Source of the DNA: Pusillimonas sp. UBA6240
GTDB lineage: Bacteria > Pseudomonadota > Gammaproteobacteria > Burkholderiales > Burkholderiaceae_B
NCBI GenBank assembly: GCA_002441445.1
Contig: DJWC01000101.1
Location: 1-44,595 of the forward strand
Length of the DNA stretch: 44,595 nt
Direction of reading: 5' to 3'
Under the pieces are notes generated by a model. The model was not told where the DNA came from and did not search any database. It was given only the letters and a program-made list of their open reading frames with translations. The position numbers and the translations under genes are program-made. Of the stretch, positions 17,544-25,937 are shown in pieces (within the stretch, counting starts at the first letter, position 1; every line of letters begins with the position of its first letter).

Positions 17544-18566
17544 ATGTCCATCGCCCATATCAAACAGGATGCCAGACGGGACGCCGTCAAACAGGATGCC
17601 GCGGAAAAGCCCTTGCGGATCGGCATAGTCCTGCTGGACGAATTCACGCTGACGGCCTTCGCCGGCTTCCTGGACGTGCTGCGCCTGGCGTCGGACTACG
17701 GCGGCAAGAGCCGGCAGATTCTGATCAACTGGTCCATCATGAGCGTGGACGGGCTGGCCCGGCGGTCCAGCGCGGGCACCTTGCACGGCGAGTTGTCGGA
17801 TTTGCAGGACGTCGGCGGCTTCGACTATATCGCGGTCTGCGGCGGCAACAGCTATGCCAACACGACGTCTTATTCCGCCAAGCTGTCCAACTGGCTGGTG
17901 CAAGCCCATCGCCAGGGCATCCCCCTGCTGGGCCTGTGCACCGGCACTTTCGCCATCGCCCATGCCGGCCTGGTCCAGCAAGGCGAGGTATGCGTGCACT
18001 GGAATGTCATCGGCGAATTCCAGCGCCGCTTTCCCGGCATCAAGTGCAAGAACGACCATCTGTTCATCGATGCGGGGCGATTGATCACCTGCGCGGGGTC
18101 CACGGCCGCCATCGACCTCGCCCTGTATCTGCTGACACGGCACTACGGCCGCGACAAGGCCCAGCAGGCCCTGCGCCATATGATGCTGTTCACCATCCGC
18201 CCGGCGCGGCTGCCGCAAGCCCATTTCTATGTCGACTTGGACAATGTCCAGGACATACGCGTCCACAAGGCCGTCTATTACATCGAGCAGCGCATCGACG
18301 ATTTGCCCTCGGTCGCCGACATCGCCGCCCACGTGGGGGTCAGCCCGCGGCAGCTCGAACGCATCCTGAAAGCGTCATTGAACACCACGCCCGCCGCGCT
18401 GCAGCGCATGATCCGGCTGCAGTATGGAAAATGGCGCATCACCAACACGCGCGACACCATCACCGATATCGCACTGAGCTGCGGCTTCGCCGACAGCTCC
18501 CATTTTTCCAGGGAATTCAAAGCCTTGTTCGGCAAGCCGCCGCGGGCTTTCCGGGCCGCCGCATAG
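17544..18566 (+). CDS. GlxA-like AraC-family regulator with DJ-1/PfpI-type domain
   Basis: A 340-residue regulator. Residues about 25-200 form a class-I glutamine-amidotransferase-like (DJ-1/PfpI) ligand domain including GLCTGTFAIAHAG; residues about 235-335 are an AraC helix-turn-helix pair (VADIAAHVGVSPRQLERI and ITDIALSCGFADSSHFSREF). Such regulators control betaine, carnitine, arginine and hydroxyproline-type catabolism in related bacteria. ATG at 17544 follows AGGAGG; an ATG at 17520 would add eight residues. It is divergent from the ABC operon it probably activates. A 14-base direct repeat (17560-17573 and 17587-17600) duplicates the codons for KQDA near the N-terminus. Confidence 0.9.
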   Translation: MSIAHIKQDARRDAVKQDAAEKPLRIGIVLLDEFTLTAFAGFLDVLRLASDYGGKSRQILINWSIMSVDGLARRSSAGTLHGELSDLQDVGGFDYIAVCGGNSYANTTSYSAKLSNWLVQAHRQGIPLLGLCTGTFAIAHAGLVQQGEVCVHWNVIGEFQRRFPGIKCKNDHLFIDAGRLITCAGSTAAIDLALYLLTRHYGRDKAQQALRHMMLFTIRPARLPQAHFYVDLDNVQDIRVHKAVYYIEQRIDDLPSVADIAAHVGVSPRQLERILKASLNTTPAALQRMIRLQYGKWRITNTRDTITDIALSCGFADSSHFSREFKALFGKPPRAFRAAA

Positions 18567-18618
18567 CAAGGCCTTCGCGCGGACGAGCCCGCGGCCCGGA
18601 GCCCGATTCAAACCGCGC

Positions 18619-19956
18619 TCAGCGCAGCATCGCGGGCCGCTTGGGGTGGAATTGCCAGCCGGGCGCCAGGTACTGCATGGCCTGCGCATCGTCGCGCGCG
18701 CCCAGGCCATGCTGCAGGTAAAGCCGGTGCGCCGCTTCGACTTTTTCCATATCCAGCGTCACGCCCAGCCCCGGGCTGGAGGGCACCTGCACATAGCCGT
18801 CCACGATCCGCGGCGGGTCTTGCGTCAGGCGCTGCCCATCCTGCCATATCCAGTGCGTGTCGATGGCCGTTACCCGCCCCGGAGCGGCCGCCGCCACATG
18901 GGTGAACATGGCAAGAGAAACATCGAAATGGTTGTTGGAATGCGAGCCCCAGGTCAGGCCCCAGTCGCGGCAGGTCTGGCCCACGCGCACGCTGCCCGCC
19001 ATGGTCCAGAAATGCGGGTCGGCCAGCGGGATATCGACGCTTTGCAAAGCCAGGGCGTGCGCCATCTGGCGGCTGTCGGTCGCCACCATATTGGTCGCCG
19101 TCGGCAGGCCGGTGGCGCGGCGGAACTCGGCCATGACTTCGCGCCCGGAAAAACCATCCTCGGCGCCGCAGGGGTCTTCCGCGTAAGCCAGCACGCCTCG
19201 CATATCGCGCATATAGCGTATCGCCTCGTCCAACGGCCAGGCGCCGTTGGGGTCGAGCGTGATGCGCGCTTGAGGAAAACGCTCATGCAGAGCGCGTATG
19301 GCCTGTATTTCGTCTTCCCCGCGCAGCACACCGCCCTTCAGCTTGAAGTCCTGGAAGCCGTAGCGGGCCTGCGCCGCGACCGCGAGATCGACGATCGCTT
19401 CCGGAGTGAGCGCGGCTTCGTTGCGCAGGCGCTCCCAGTCGCTCGGGGCGTCGGGTTCGCTGCGGTAAGGCAGCGGAGTGCGGCGCCGATCGCCTATGTA
19501 AAACAGATAGCCCAACATCTGCACGCGCTCGCGCTGCTGCCCCTCGCCCAATAGCGCCGCCACGGGCACGTCCAGAAACTGGCCCAGCAGATCCAGCATG
19601 GCGCATTCGACAGCGGTGGCCGCATGTATCGCGACCCGCAGATCGAAGGTCTGTTGTCCGCGGCCGCCTTTGTCCAGATCGGCGTAGCGCTGCAGGACGA
19701 TTTGCATCATGCGGTTCCATTGGCCGACAGGCTGGCCGATCAGCAGCTTGGCGGCCTCGTCCAGCGTGGCGCGGATGCGTTCGCCGCCGGGCACTTCGCC
19801 GACGCCGCGCCGCCCGGCGCTGTCCTGCAGGACCAGCAGGTTGCGCGTGAAAAAAGGACCGTGCGCGCCCGACAGGTTCAGCAGCATGCTGTCCTGTCCG
19901 GCTACCGGGATGGCGCGCGCATCGGTGACGACGGGCGTTGCGGTGGTCTGCGTCAT
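18619..19956 (-). CDS. gudD: D-glucarate dehydratase
   Basis: A 445-residue enolase-superfamily enzyme that dehydrates D-glucarate (and often L-idarate) to 5-keto-4-deoxyglucarate. The diagnostic motifs are all present: FKLKGGVLRG with the KxK base pair, DPNGAWPLDEA and AEDPCGAEDG with metal ligands, TATNMVATD, and GSHSNNHFDVSLAMFTHV with the catalytic His, then IDTHWIWQDG. The length matches E. coli GudD. It lies last in a minus-strand operon with a Bug binding protein and the next pathway enzyme, kdgD. Confidence 0.95.
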   Translation of the reverse strand: MTQTTATPVVTDARAIPVAGQDSMLLNLSGAHGPFFTRNLLVLQDSAGRRGVGEVPGGERIRATLDEAAKLLIGQPVGQWNRMMQIVLQRYADLDKGGRGQQTFDLRVAIHAATAVECAMLDLLGQFLDVPVAALLGEGQQRERVQMLGYLFYIGDRRRTPLPYRSEPDAPSDWERLRNEAALTPEAIVDLAVAAQARYGFQDFKLKGGVLRGEDEIQAIRALHERFPQARITLDPNGAWPLDEAIRYMRDMRGVLAYAEDPCGAEDGFSGREVMAEFRRATGLPTATNMVATDSRQMAHALALQSVDIPLADPHFWTMAGSVRVGQTCRDWGLTWGSHSNNHFDVSLAMFTHVAAAAPGRVTAIDTHWIWQDGQRLTQDPPRIVDGYVQVPSSPGLGVTLDMEKVEAAHRLYLQHGLGARDDAQAMQYLAPGWQFHPKRPAMLR

Positions 19957-19988
19957 GTACTGCGGTCTCCGTCAAAAAGTGTTGCGGC

Positions 19989-20951
19989 TCAATCCGCCCC
20001 GATCTTGCGCTGCTGGATGATCTGTTTCCAGCGGTCCGATTCGCGCTGCTGGAATGCCGCGAATTCCTCCGGCGTGTTGGCGACGATTTCGAAACCGACA
20101 TCGACGAAGCGCTGGCGGACTTCGGGCTCGTTGATCGCCTTCACCAGGGCCGCATGCAGCTTGTTCTTGATATCGGCGGGCAAGTTGCGCGGCGCGACGA
20201 CCGCTTGCCAGGAATAGACGTCCGCATTCTTCACGCCCGTCTCGTCCAGGGTGGGCACATCGGGCAGCAGGGACGAGCGCTTCAGGCTGGTAATGGCCAA
20301 TGCGCGCAGTTTACCGCTCCGGATATGCGGCAATACGGCATTGATGTTCTGGAAAGATGCCGTGACCTGGGAGCCCAGCAGGTCCTGGATGGCGGGCGCC
20401 CCGCCCTTGTAAGGAACATGCAGGCCCGTGCTGCCGCTCTGCTGCCAGAACAGTTCGGCCGTCAGGTGATCGGAAGACCCTACGCCCGAGGAAGCGAACG
20501 TCAGGCTGCGCGGCGCTTGCTTTGCCGCCTTGACCAGATCGCCCACCGTTTTATACGGGGAAGCGGCGGGCACGACCAGCACATTGGGCGCCTGTACGGC
20601 GACCGTGAGAAGATCGAAATCCTTACCGGCGTCGTAGGGTACGGATTTCAGCAAATGCGGCGCGATGACCAGCGGCCCCAGTGACGTGACCATCAAGGTA
20701 TAGCCGTCGGGCGCGGCGCGCGCAACATGGTTGGCGCCTATGGTGCCCGTCGCCCCCGCCTTGTTGTCCACCACAAAGCTCTGGCCCAACTGGCGCTGCA
20801 GCGAAGGGGTAAGCGAACGCGCCAGCGTGTCGGTGGACCCGCCGGGCGGGAATGGAACGACTATGGTCACGGCGTGATCGGGCCACGCAAACGCCGGGGC
20901 CGATGCCGCTATCGCTGCGCCCAAAGCCAGCGCGGTAAGTATTTTCTTCAT
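19989..20951 (-). CDS. Bug-family tripartite tricarboxylate transporter binding protein
   Basis: A 320-residue periplasmic protein with signal MKKILTALALGAAIAASAPAFA. It has the Bug hallmarks VPFPPGGSTDTLAR, VVDNKAGATGTIG, HVPYKGGAPA and DVPTLDETG. CAGGAG precedes the ATG. Located between gudD and kdgD, it probably captures an aldarate such as glucarate. No TctA/TctB membrane genes lie nearby, as is usual for this family in Bordetella relatives, so it would use membrane partners elsewhere. Confidence 0.92.
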   Translation of the reverse strand: MKKILTALALGAAIAASAPAFAWPDHAVTIVVPFPPGGSTDTLARSLTPSLQRQLGQSFVVDNKAGATGTIGANHVARAAPDGYTLMVTSLGPLVIAPHLLKSVPYDAGKDFDLLTVAVQAPNVLVVPAASPYKTVGDLVKAAKQAPRSLTFASSGVGSSDHLTAELFWQQSGSTGLHVPYKGGAPAIQDLLGSQVTASFQNINAVLPHIRSGKLRALAITSLKRSSLLPDVPTLDETGVKNADVYSWQAVVAPRNLPADIKNKLHAALVKAINEPEVRQRFVDVGFEIVANTPEEFAAFQQRESDRWKQIIQQRKIGAD

Positions 20952-21037
20952 GGCTAGTCTCCTGCTTGCTCGTTATGGATGGATAAAGGGAAGGGCCGAA
21001 CAAGGCTGCGGCCCCGGATACTGCTGGATGCGGTGTC

Positions 21038-21949
21038 TTACTGCTCGCCCAGTTTCCGGATCAGCGCGCCCAGCTGCTCGGCTTCCTCCGGCTTCAGGTC
21101 CGTCAAGGGTGCGCGCACCGGGCCTGCATCGCGCCCGACCAGCCTCGCGCCGGCCTTGACGATGCTGACCGCATAGCCCGGCCCGCGATTGCGTATCTCG
21201 AGATAGGGCATGAAGAATTCGCGCAGCAGGCGATGCTGTGTGGCCGTGTCGTCCTGGGCGACGGCATGGTAGAACTGCATGGCCGTTTTGGGGATGAAGT
21301 TGAAGACGGCGGACGAATATACGGGGGTGCCCAGCGCCTTGTAGGCCGCCGCGTAGACCTCGGCCGTGGCCAGCCCGCCGAGATAGGCCAGGCGATCGCC
21401 CATTTTCAGGTAAATGGAAGACATCAGTTCGATGTCGCCGATGCCGTCCTTGAAGCCGATGAGATTGGGGCAGCGTTCGGCCAGGACGGCCAGCGACTGC
21501 GGCGTCAGCCTGCAGACGTTGCGGTTGTAGACCACCACCCCGAGGGATACGCTGTCGCACACCTGCTGTATATGGGCGATCAGGCCTTCCTGGCCGGCCT
21601 CCGTCAGATAGTGCGGCAGCAGGAGCACGCCCTGGGCGCCCGCCCTTTCCGCCGCCTGGGCGCACTGGATGGCGAACCGCGTCGGGCCGCCGGCGCCGGC
21701 GATGATGGGCACTTTGCCGCGGCACGCGTCCACGGCGGCTTGGATGATGAGCGGATATTCCCGCCCGTCCAGTGAAAAGAATTCCCCTGTGCCGCCCGCC
21801 GCGAACAGCGCTTTGGCGCCATAGGGCGCCAGCCATTCCAGCCGCTGGGCATAGGCGCGCGCGTTGAACTCGCCGGCCGCATCGAAATCAGTCAAGGGAA
21901 AGGATAATAATCCGTCGGAAAGAACGGCTTTTAGTTCTTGAGGGTCCAT
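21038..21949 (-). CDS. kdgD: 5-dehydro-4-deoxyglucarate dehydratase
   Basis: A 303-residue class-I aldolase-fold (DapA family) enzyme converting 5-keto-4-deoxyglucarate to 2-oxoglutarate semialdehyde with loss of water and CO2. LIGFKDGIGD carries the Schiff-base lysine (K167), YNRN at 141 supplies the catalytic tyrosine, and GGTGEFFSL is the substrate-binding loop. ATG at 21949 gives MDPQELKAVL; an in-frame GTG at 21955 is possible. It is the first gene of the glucarate operon, divergent from the GntR gene. The final semialdehyde dehydrogenase is not in this window. Confidence 0.93.
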   Translation of the reverse strand: MDPQELKAVLSDGLLSFPLTDFDAAGEFNARAYAQRLEWLAPYGAKALFAAGGTGEFFSLDGREYPLIIQAAVDACRGKVPIIAGAGGPTRFAIQCAQAAERAGAQGVLLLPHYLTEAGQEGLIAHIQQVCDSVSLGVVVYNRNVCRLTPQSLAVLAERCPNLIGFKDGIGDIELMSSIYLKMGDRLAYLGGLATAEVYAAAYKALGTPVYSSAVFNFIPKTAMQFYHAVAQDDTATQHRLLREFFMPYLEIRNRGPGYAVSIVKAGARLVGRDAGPVRAPLTDLKPEEAEQLGALIRKLGEQ

Positions 21950-22026
21950 GCGCACTCGTCAATAAGGGGCCAATAAGGAGCCAAGGGTCCGGGAGATCCG
22001 GCATGTCCAGCGATCAAGCCTGGCAT

Positions 22027-22051
22027 GTCATCAGTCGTCTGATGACTGATG
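22027..22051. promoter_or_regulatory. Inverted-repeat operator of the glucarate GntR regulator
   Basis: GTCATCAG-TCGT-CTGATGAC (22027-22046) has perfect 8-bp arms, and CATCAGTC (22029-22036) also pairs with GACTGATG (22044-22051). It lies between divergent kdgD and the FCD GntR gene, and the half-site resembles known FadR-subfamily operators. A second imperfect element TTGTATAC is at 22065-22072. Binding would control both directions. Confidence 0.7.
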
Positions 22052-22108
22052 TGTAGCGATATTCTTGTATACTCTGCCCAATGCTGTCAAGCGTTTTTTA
22101 AATCGGAT

Positions 22109-22849
22109 ATGCCTACCACCTCTTCATTGCATGCGGCCGGCGGCCGGCGCTCTCGCGGGCTGGTGCCCGAAATCGTCGGCCAGCTGACCGCCGCCATACA
22201 AAAAGGCGAACTGCGGCCGGGCGATAAATTGCCCACCGAATCCGTGCTGATGGAGCGTTTCCAGGTCAGCCGCACGGTGGTGCGCGAGGCGATTTCCAGT
22301 CTGCAGGCGGCGGGCCTGGTGTCCACGCGCCACGGGATCGGCACATTCGTGCTCGAACCGTCCGCGAGCGGCAACTTTCGCATCGCCACGGAGGACCTGG
22401 AAACATTGGATGATGTGATCGCCGTGCTGGAACTGCGCATCAGCCTGGAAACAGAGGCGGCGGGCCTGGCCGCCCAGCGCCGCAACGACGGGCAATTGGC
22501 GCAAATGCAGGCCGCACTCGAGGCGTTCAGCGCCATGATAGAACACCCTTCCGACGCGGCGGCCAGCGATTTCCAGTTTCATCTGGAAGTGGCGCGCGCG
22601 ACGGGCAATCGCCATTTTGCGGACTTGATGACCTACCTGGGCGCCATGATCATCCCGCGCACGCGGATCAATACTGCGCAAAACGCCCCCGAAGGCCGCC
22701 GTTCTTATCTGGAGCGCGTCCACGCGGAACATTTAAGCATCTTCAATGCCATCCGCGACCGCGATAGCGACAAGGCGCGCGCGGCCATGCGCACGCACCT
22801 GACCAACAGCCGCGACCGCCTGTGCGCGGCCCGGCAAGTGAAAGGCTGA
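22109..22849 (+). CDS. GntR-family regulator, FadR/FCD subfamily, of glucarate genes
   Basis: A 246-residue protein with a winged helix-turn-helix at about 20-85 (PTESVLMERFQVSRTVVREAI) and an FCD domain at about 100-235 (DFQFHLEVARATGN, HAEHLSIFNAI, MRTHL) with three His for metal and ligand binding. The start chosen is ATG at 22109; a longer frame from 22049 overlaps the operator. It is divergent from kdgD-Bug-gudD and most likely represses them until an aldarate binds. Its end lies 8 bases from the convergent P450 stop. Confidence 0.88.
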   Translation: MPTTSSLHAAGGRRSRGLVPEIVGQLTAAIQKGELRPGDKLPTESVLMERFQVSRTVVREAISSLQAAGLVSTRHGIGTFVLEPSASGNFRIATEDLETLDDVIAVLELRISLETEAAGLAAQRRNDGQLAQMQAALEAFSAMIEHPSDAAASDFQFHLEVARATGNRHFADLMTYLGAMIIPRTRINTAQNAPEGRRSYLERVHAEHLSIFNAIRDRDSDKARAAMRTHLTNSRDRLCAARQVKG

Positions 22850-22856
22850 TGCCGCC

Positions 22857-24023
22857 CTACTGCTCGGCGGCTTTTTGCACCAGCAGCGGCAAGGAGGAAA
22901 AACCGCTGGCGGGGTAATGGGCCTTGACGATGAGGACGTCCGGGGCCATGCCGATGTGCCGCGTGCCGGCCAGCAGTTCCTCTATGATGACGCGCAATTC
23001 CAGGCGAGCCAGCGGCGCGCCGGGACAGACATGTATGCCGGCGCCGTACAGCAAGTTCAGCGAGGGGTCGCGATCGAGGCGGAATTCGTCCGGATCGCCG
23101 AAGACATCTTCGTCGCGGTTGGCCGATATCCAGTTCAGCGCCACGCGTTCGCCCGCCTGCAGGTCGCGGCCGCGCACCTGCACGGGCCGGACCACGCGGC
23201 GGCGGTTCATGACCAGCGGTCCGTGCATGCGCAGGATTTCGTCTATGGCCGCGGGCAGCAGGCCCGGCTCGCCGCGCAGCAAGGTCTGCACATCGGGATT
23301 CGCCGCCAGGTAATGCGCCAATATGCCTACCGAGGCGGCCAGGGTGCCTAGTTCGCCCACCGTCCAGTTGCGTATGATGCTGACGATTTCGTCTTCGGTG
23401 AGCAGCCTGCCGTCCACCCGCTCGCGCAGCAGGCGGGAAGTGACATCGTCGGCGCAGCCCTTGGCGCCCTGGCGGCGATGCTCGAGCAGGGTTTTCACAT
23501 ACCCATCGAATTCCTCGGCCACCCTGGCCATGGCGTCCGGATCAGCCACGAACGTGGCGGCGTGGTTCTTCCGCATCCACTGGTGCAGCGGCTCGTGCAG
23601 GCTGTCGGGCCAGCCCATGAAGGCGCACTGGACCTGCAGGGCGAATGGTTGGGCGAACCGGGACATCAGCTCTATCTGGCCTTCCGGCAGCCCGGCCACC
23701 AGCGAGCGCGCCTCGGCGCGGCAAACCGGCTCGAATTCGCGCATGCGCTGCGCGTTGAAGTAGGGTTCGATCAGCCGCCGGAAAGCGGTGTGCTGCGGCG
23801 GATCCATGCCATTGGGCACCGACGGATAGCGCGACACCGCATTGCTGTAGGTATCGTGGTCCAGCAAGGCGCGCAACACGTCCTCGTGCTTGAGCAGCGA
23901 TGTGTAGCCATACTTGCTGCGCGCCACCGGACAGGTCCGGCGCATTTCGTCGTAGGCTGCAAGCTGGTTTTTCAATACGGCCTCGGATCTGGGGTCCCAG
24001 TCGGGCTGCTGCTGTTCGCTCAT
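22857..24023 (-). CDS. Cytochrome P450
   Basis: A 388-residue soluble bacterial P450. The heme loop is YGAGIHVCPG, with the Cys ligand but Tyr in the usual Phe position; EILR is the ExxR motif near 265. The oxygen-binding helix reads VGELGTLAAS, so the acidic residue normally just before the Thr is Gly, an atypical arrangement. ATG at 24023 follows GAGGA; the frame to 24113 is longer but lacks support. No ferredoxin or ferredoxin reductase gene is adjacent, so it needs redox partners from elsewhere. The substrate cannot be inferred from context. Confidence 0.92.
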   Translation of the reverse strand: MSEQQQPDWDPRSEAVLKNQLAAYDEMRRTCPVARSKYGYTSLLKHEDVLRALLDHDTYSNAVSRYPSVPNGMDPPQHTAFRRLIEPYFNAQRMREFEPVCRAEARSLVAGLPEGQIELMSRFAQPFALQVQCAFMGWPDSLHEPLHQWMRKNHAATFVADPDAMARVAEEFDGYVKTLLEHRRQGAKGCADDVTSRLLRERVDGRLLTEDEIVSIIRNWTVGELGTLAASVGILAHYLAANPDVQTLLRGEPGLLPAAIDEILRMHGPLVMNRRRVVRPVQVRGRDLQAGERVALNWISANRDEDVFGDPDEFRLDRDPSLNLLYGAGIHVCPGAPLARLELRVIIEELLAGTRHIGMAPDVLIVKAHYPASGFSSLPLLVQKAAEQ

Positions 24024-24212
24024 GATTCCTCTTTCAACAATGGCTGATACGCCTTGCGGCGATGGCTGCGGACGCCGGACGCAAGCGCTCGGACCCCGTT
24101 TGCTATTATGCACGGCGAAATGGCGCCGATAAACTTGTATCTGGCTGCTGCTTGATCCATCTCAATGTAATATCATGCGTACCGATCGTACCGCCCCGCA
24201 AGGAATGCTGAC
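24024..24212. other. Divergent intergenic region between P450 and EAL genes
   Basis: About 190 bases that should contain promoters for the P450 (minus) and EAL (plus) genes. TAATAT at 24168-24173 could be a -10 element for the plus strand, but no convincing -35 is seen. No palindrome stands out. Confidence 0.25.
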
Positions 24213-25844
24213 GTGGAGCAAGCACAATATTGGCTTTTCCTGAAGATTGCTAAGCACCCGCGCATATTTTCCTTCGGAGCGGGCTTGGCGATCGCCGGCC
24301 TTTTGATGGCCGCCACCATTGCGTCCATCCTGATCACCGACAAGGCGAACACGGCGGAACGGCACGAACGGGCGTCGCAACTGGCGAATGACCTGATGTC
24401 GGAAAGCATTTCGCTGCTGGACCACCTGCAGGCCCACAACGATACGTCCTGCGACATGCCGTCCATCACGCATTTGAACGCGGACATGCTGCACTACCAC
24501 TACATCCGCGAAGTAGGCGTGCTGGACGCCGAGGGGCGGCTGATCTGCACCAGCTCCATGGGGCGTTTGCCGCAACCCGTGAAACACGGCCTCCCTCCCC
24601 TTCCGGGCCCGGCCGGGATGGAAATCTACACCAACGTGCCCTTGCAGGTATTGCAGGAAGCCGGCACCGCCACGATCGTGCAGCGCGGCCGATTCAATGC
24701 GGCGCTCAGCGCCCGGGCCGTCTCCGAGTTGCTGGAGGGCGCCGACTTGATATGGCTGCCTTCCAACGGAAAGCTGACCGTCCTGGATCATGGCTTGATG
24801 GAACGGAATATCCGTAAAGAATGGCGCAAGGCCGCCGAAAATGCGGACGCCGGCGGCTGGGCCTTGCGGCGCGCGGGATATGAGCTGATATCCGTGGAAC
24901 CTGAATTCGGCTGGGTGCTGCAAACCCGCCGCTCCTGGATGCAGGTGGCCGACCAGTACCGCCTGCTGCTGATTCCGCTGCTCGCCGGCTCGGTGCTGTT
25001 CGCCTTCCTGGCCATGGCCGCGCTGGCGCCGGCCGTAAGGCAGCTGCGCAGCGTCCAGCGACGGCTGCGCTTTCTGTGCCAGGAGACGCATATCGTCCTG
25101 AGCTACCAACCCATCTTCCAGCTCAGCCCCAGGCGCGTGATCGGCTGCGAAACACTGATGCAGATGCAGGAAGAGAACGAAGTCTGGTGTCCCGATCAGG
25201 TCATCCCCGGCATCCTGAGCCGCGGGCTGGCCCGCCGCTTCGACCACGCCGTCGCGCGCAAGGCGATACGCGAGCTGACCACCCACTTGCCGCCGCAGAC
25301 GGAAAAATTCCGGCTCGCGGTGAACTTCTTTCCTGAAAGCATAGACCGCGCCACGCTGAGCCCGGTTCTGGATAAAGCGCTGTCCGAGGCGGGCCGCAGC
25401 GATATCCAGCTCTGCCTGGGGATCACCGAGTACAGCGCATCCGCCGATCTCGCCGCGGACATCCAATATCTCAGGCGTCGCGGCTATCTTATCTCCGTCG
25501 ATGATTTCGGCACCGGCTATTCCAATCTGAAATCCGTGGCGCGGCTGTCGCCGGATTATCTCAAGATGGAAAAATCATTCGCCATGGAGCTCGATGCCAG
25601 CAATATGCGCGGCTCCCTGATCAAGGAAATCGTCGCCATCGCCCAAACCGTCGGCGCCGAGGTCGTGGCGGAAGGGGTGGAAAACGAAGAGCAGGCCCGG
25701 CTGCTGCACGGGATGGGCGTGCGCTACGGACAAGGCTACGGCCTGGGCCGCCCCCTGCCGCTGCAAGAGTTTCTCGACTTCCTTCAAACATCGCAAGCAG
25801 GCTCCGCCCGCCCCGCCTCGTCCGGCCCGGCGAACGAAGTGTGA
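24213..25844 (+). CDS. CSS-motif membrane protein with divergent EAL domain
   Basis: A 543-residue inner-membrane protein starting at GTG, preceded by AAGGA. TM1 (about 18-42) and TM2 (about 250-275) enclose a periplasmic CSS domain with C80 and ICTSSMG (C112), the disulfide pair of the redox-sensing CSS-EAL family. The cytoplasmic EAL domain (about 290-530) keeps DDFGTGYS, AEGVENE and YGQGYGLGRP. However the EAL motif reads ETL at E313-L315, and the metal-binding first Glu of the LEITE motif is Gly403 (LGITE). Active c-di-GMP hydrolysis is therefore doubtful; c-di-GMP binding or a catalytically silent role is plausible. Confidence 0.9.
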   Translation: MEQAQYWLFLKIAKHPRIFSFGAGLAIAGLLMAATIASILITDKANTAERHERASQLANDLMSESISLLDHLQAHNDTSCDMPSITHLNADMLHYHYIREVGVLDAEGRLICTSSMGRLPQPVKHGLPPLPGPAGMEIYTNVPLQVLQEAGTATIVQRGRFNAALSARAVSELLEGADLIWLPSNGKLTVLDHGLMERNIRKEWRKAAENADAGGWALRRAGYELISVEPEFGWVLQTRRSWMQVADQYRLLLIPLLAGSVLFAFLAMAALAPAVRQLRSVQRRLRFLCQETHIVLSYQPIFQLSPRRVIGCETLMQMQEENEVWCPDQVIPGILSRGLARRFDHAVARKAIRELTTHLPPQTEKFRLAVNFFPESIDRATLSPVLDKALSEAGRSDIQLCLGITEYSASADLAADIQYLRRRGYLISVDDFGTGYSNLKSVARLSPDYLKMEKSFAMELDASNMRGSLIKEIVAIAQTVGAEVVAEGVENEEQARLLHGMGVRYGQGYGLGRPLPLQEFLDFLQTSQAGSARPASSGPANEV

Positions 25845-25937
25845 CGCGGCTCCTCCCGTTCATATTCCTGCAACAGCGGGGCGTGATACTGGCGGCTGTC
25901 AACCACCGCGCGGTTCATTGCCATACCGGAGCCCATC

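Noticed and set aside
25845..25937. Pho box before phoX
   Set aside because: Only one CTGTCAA half-site is visible; the second repeat at the expected spacing is absent.
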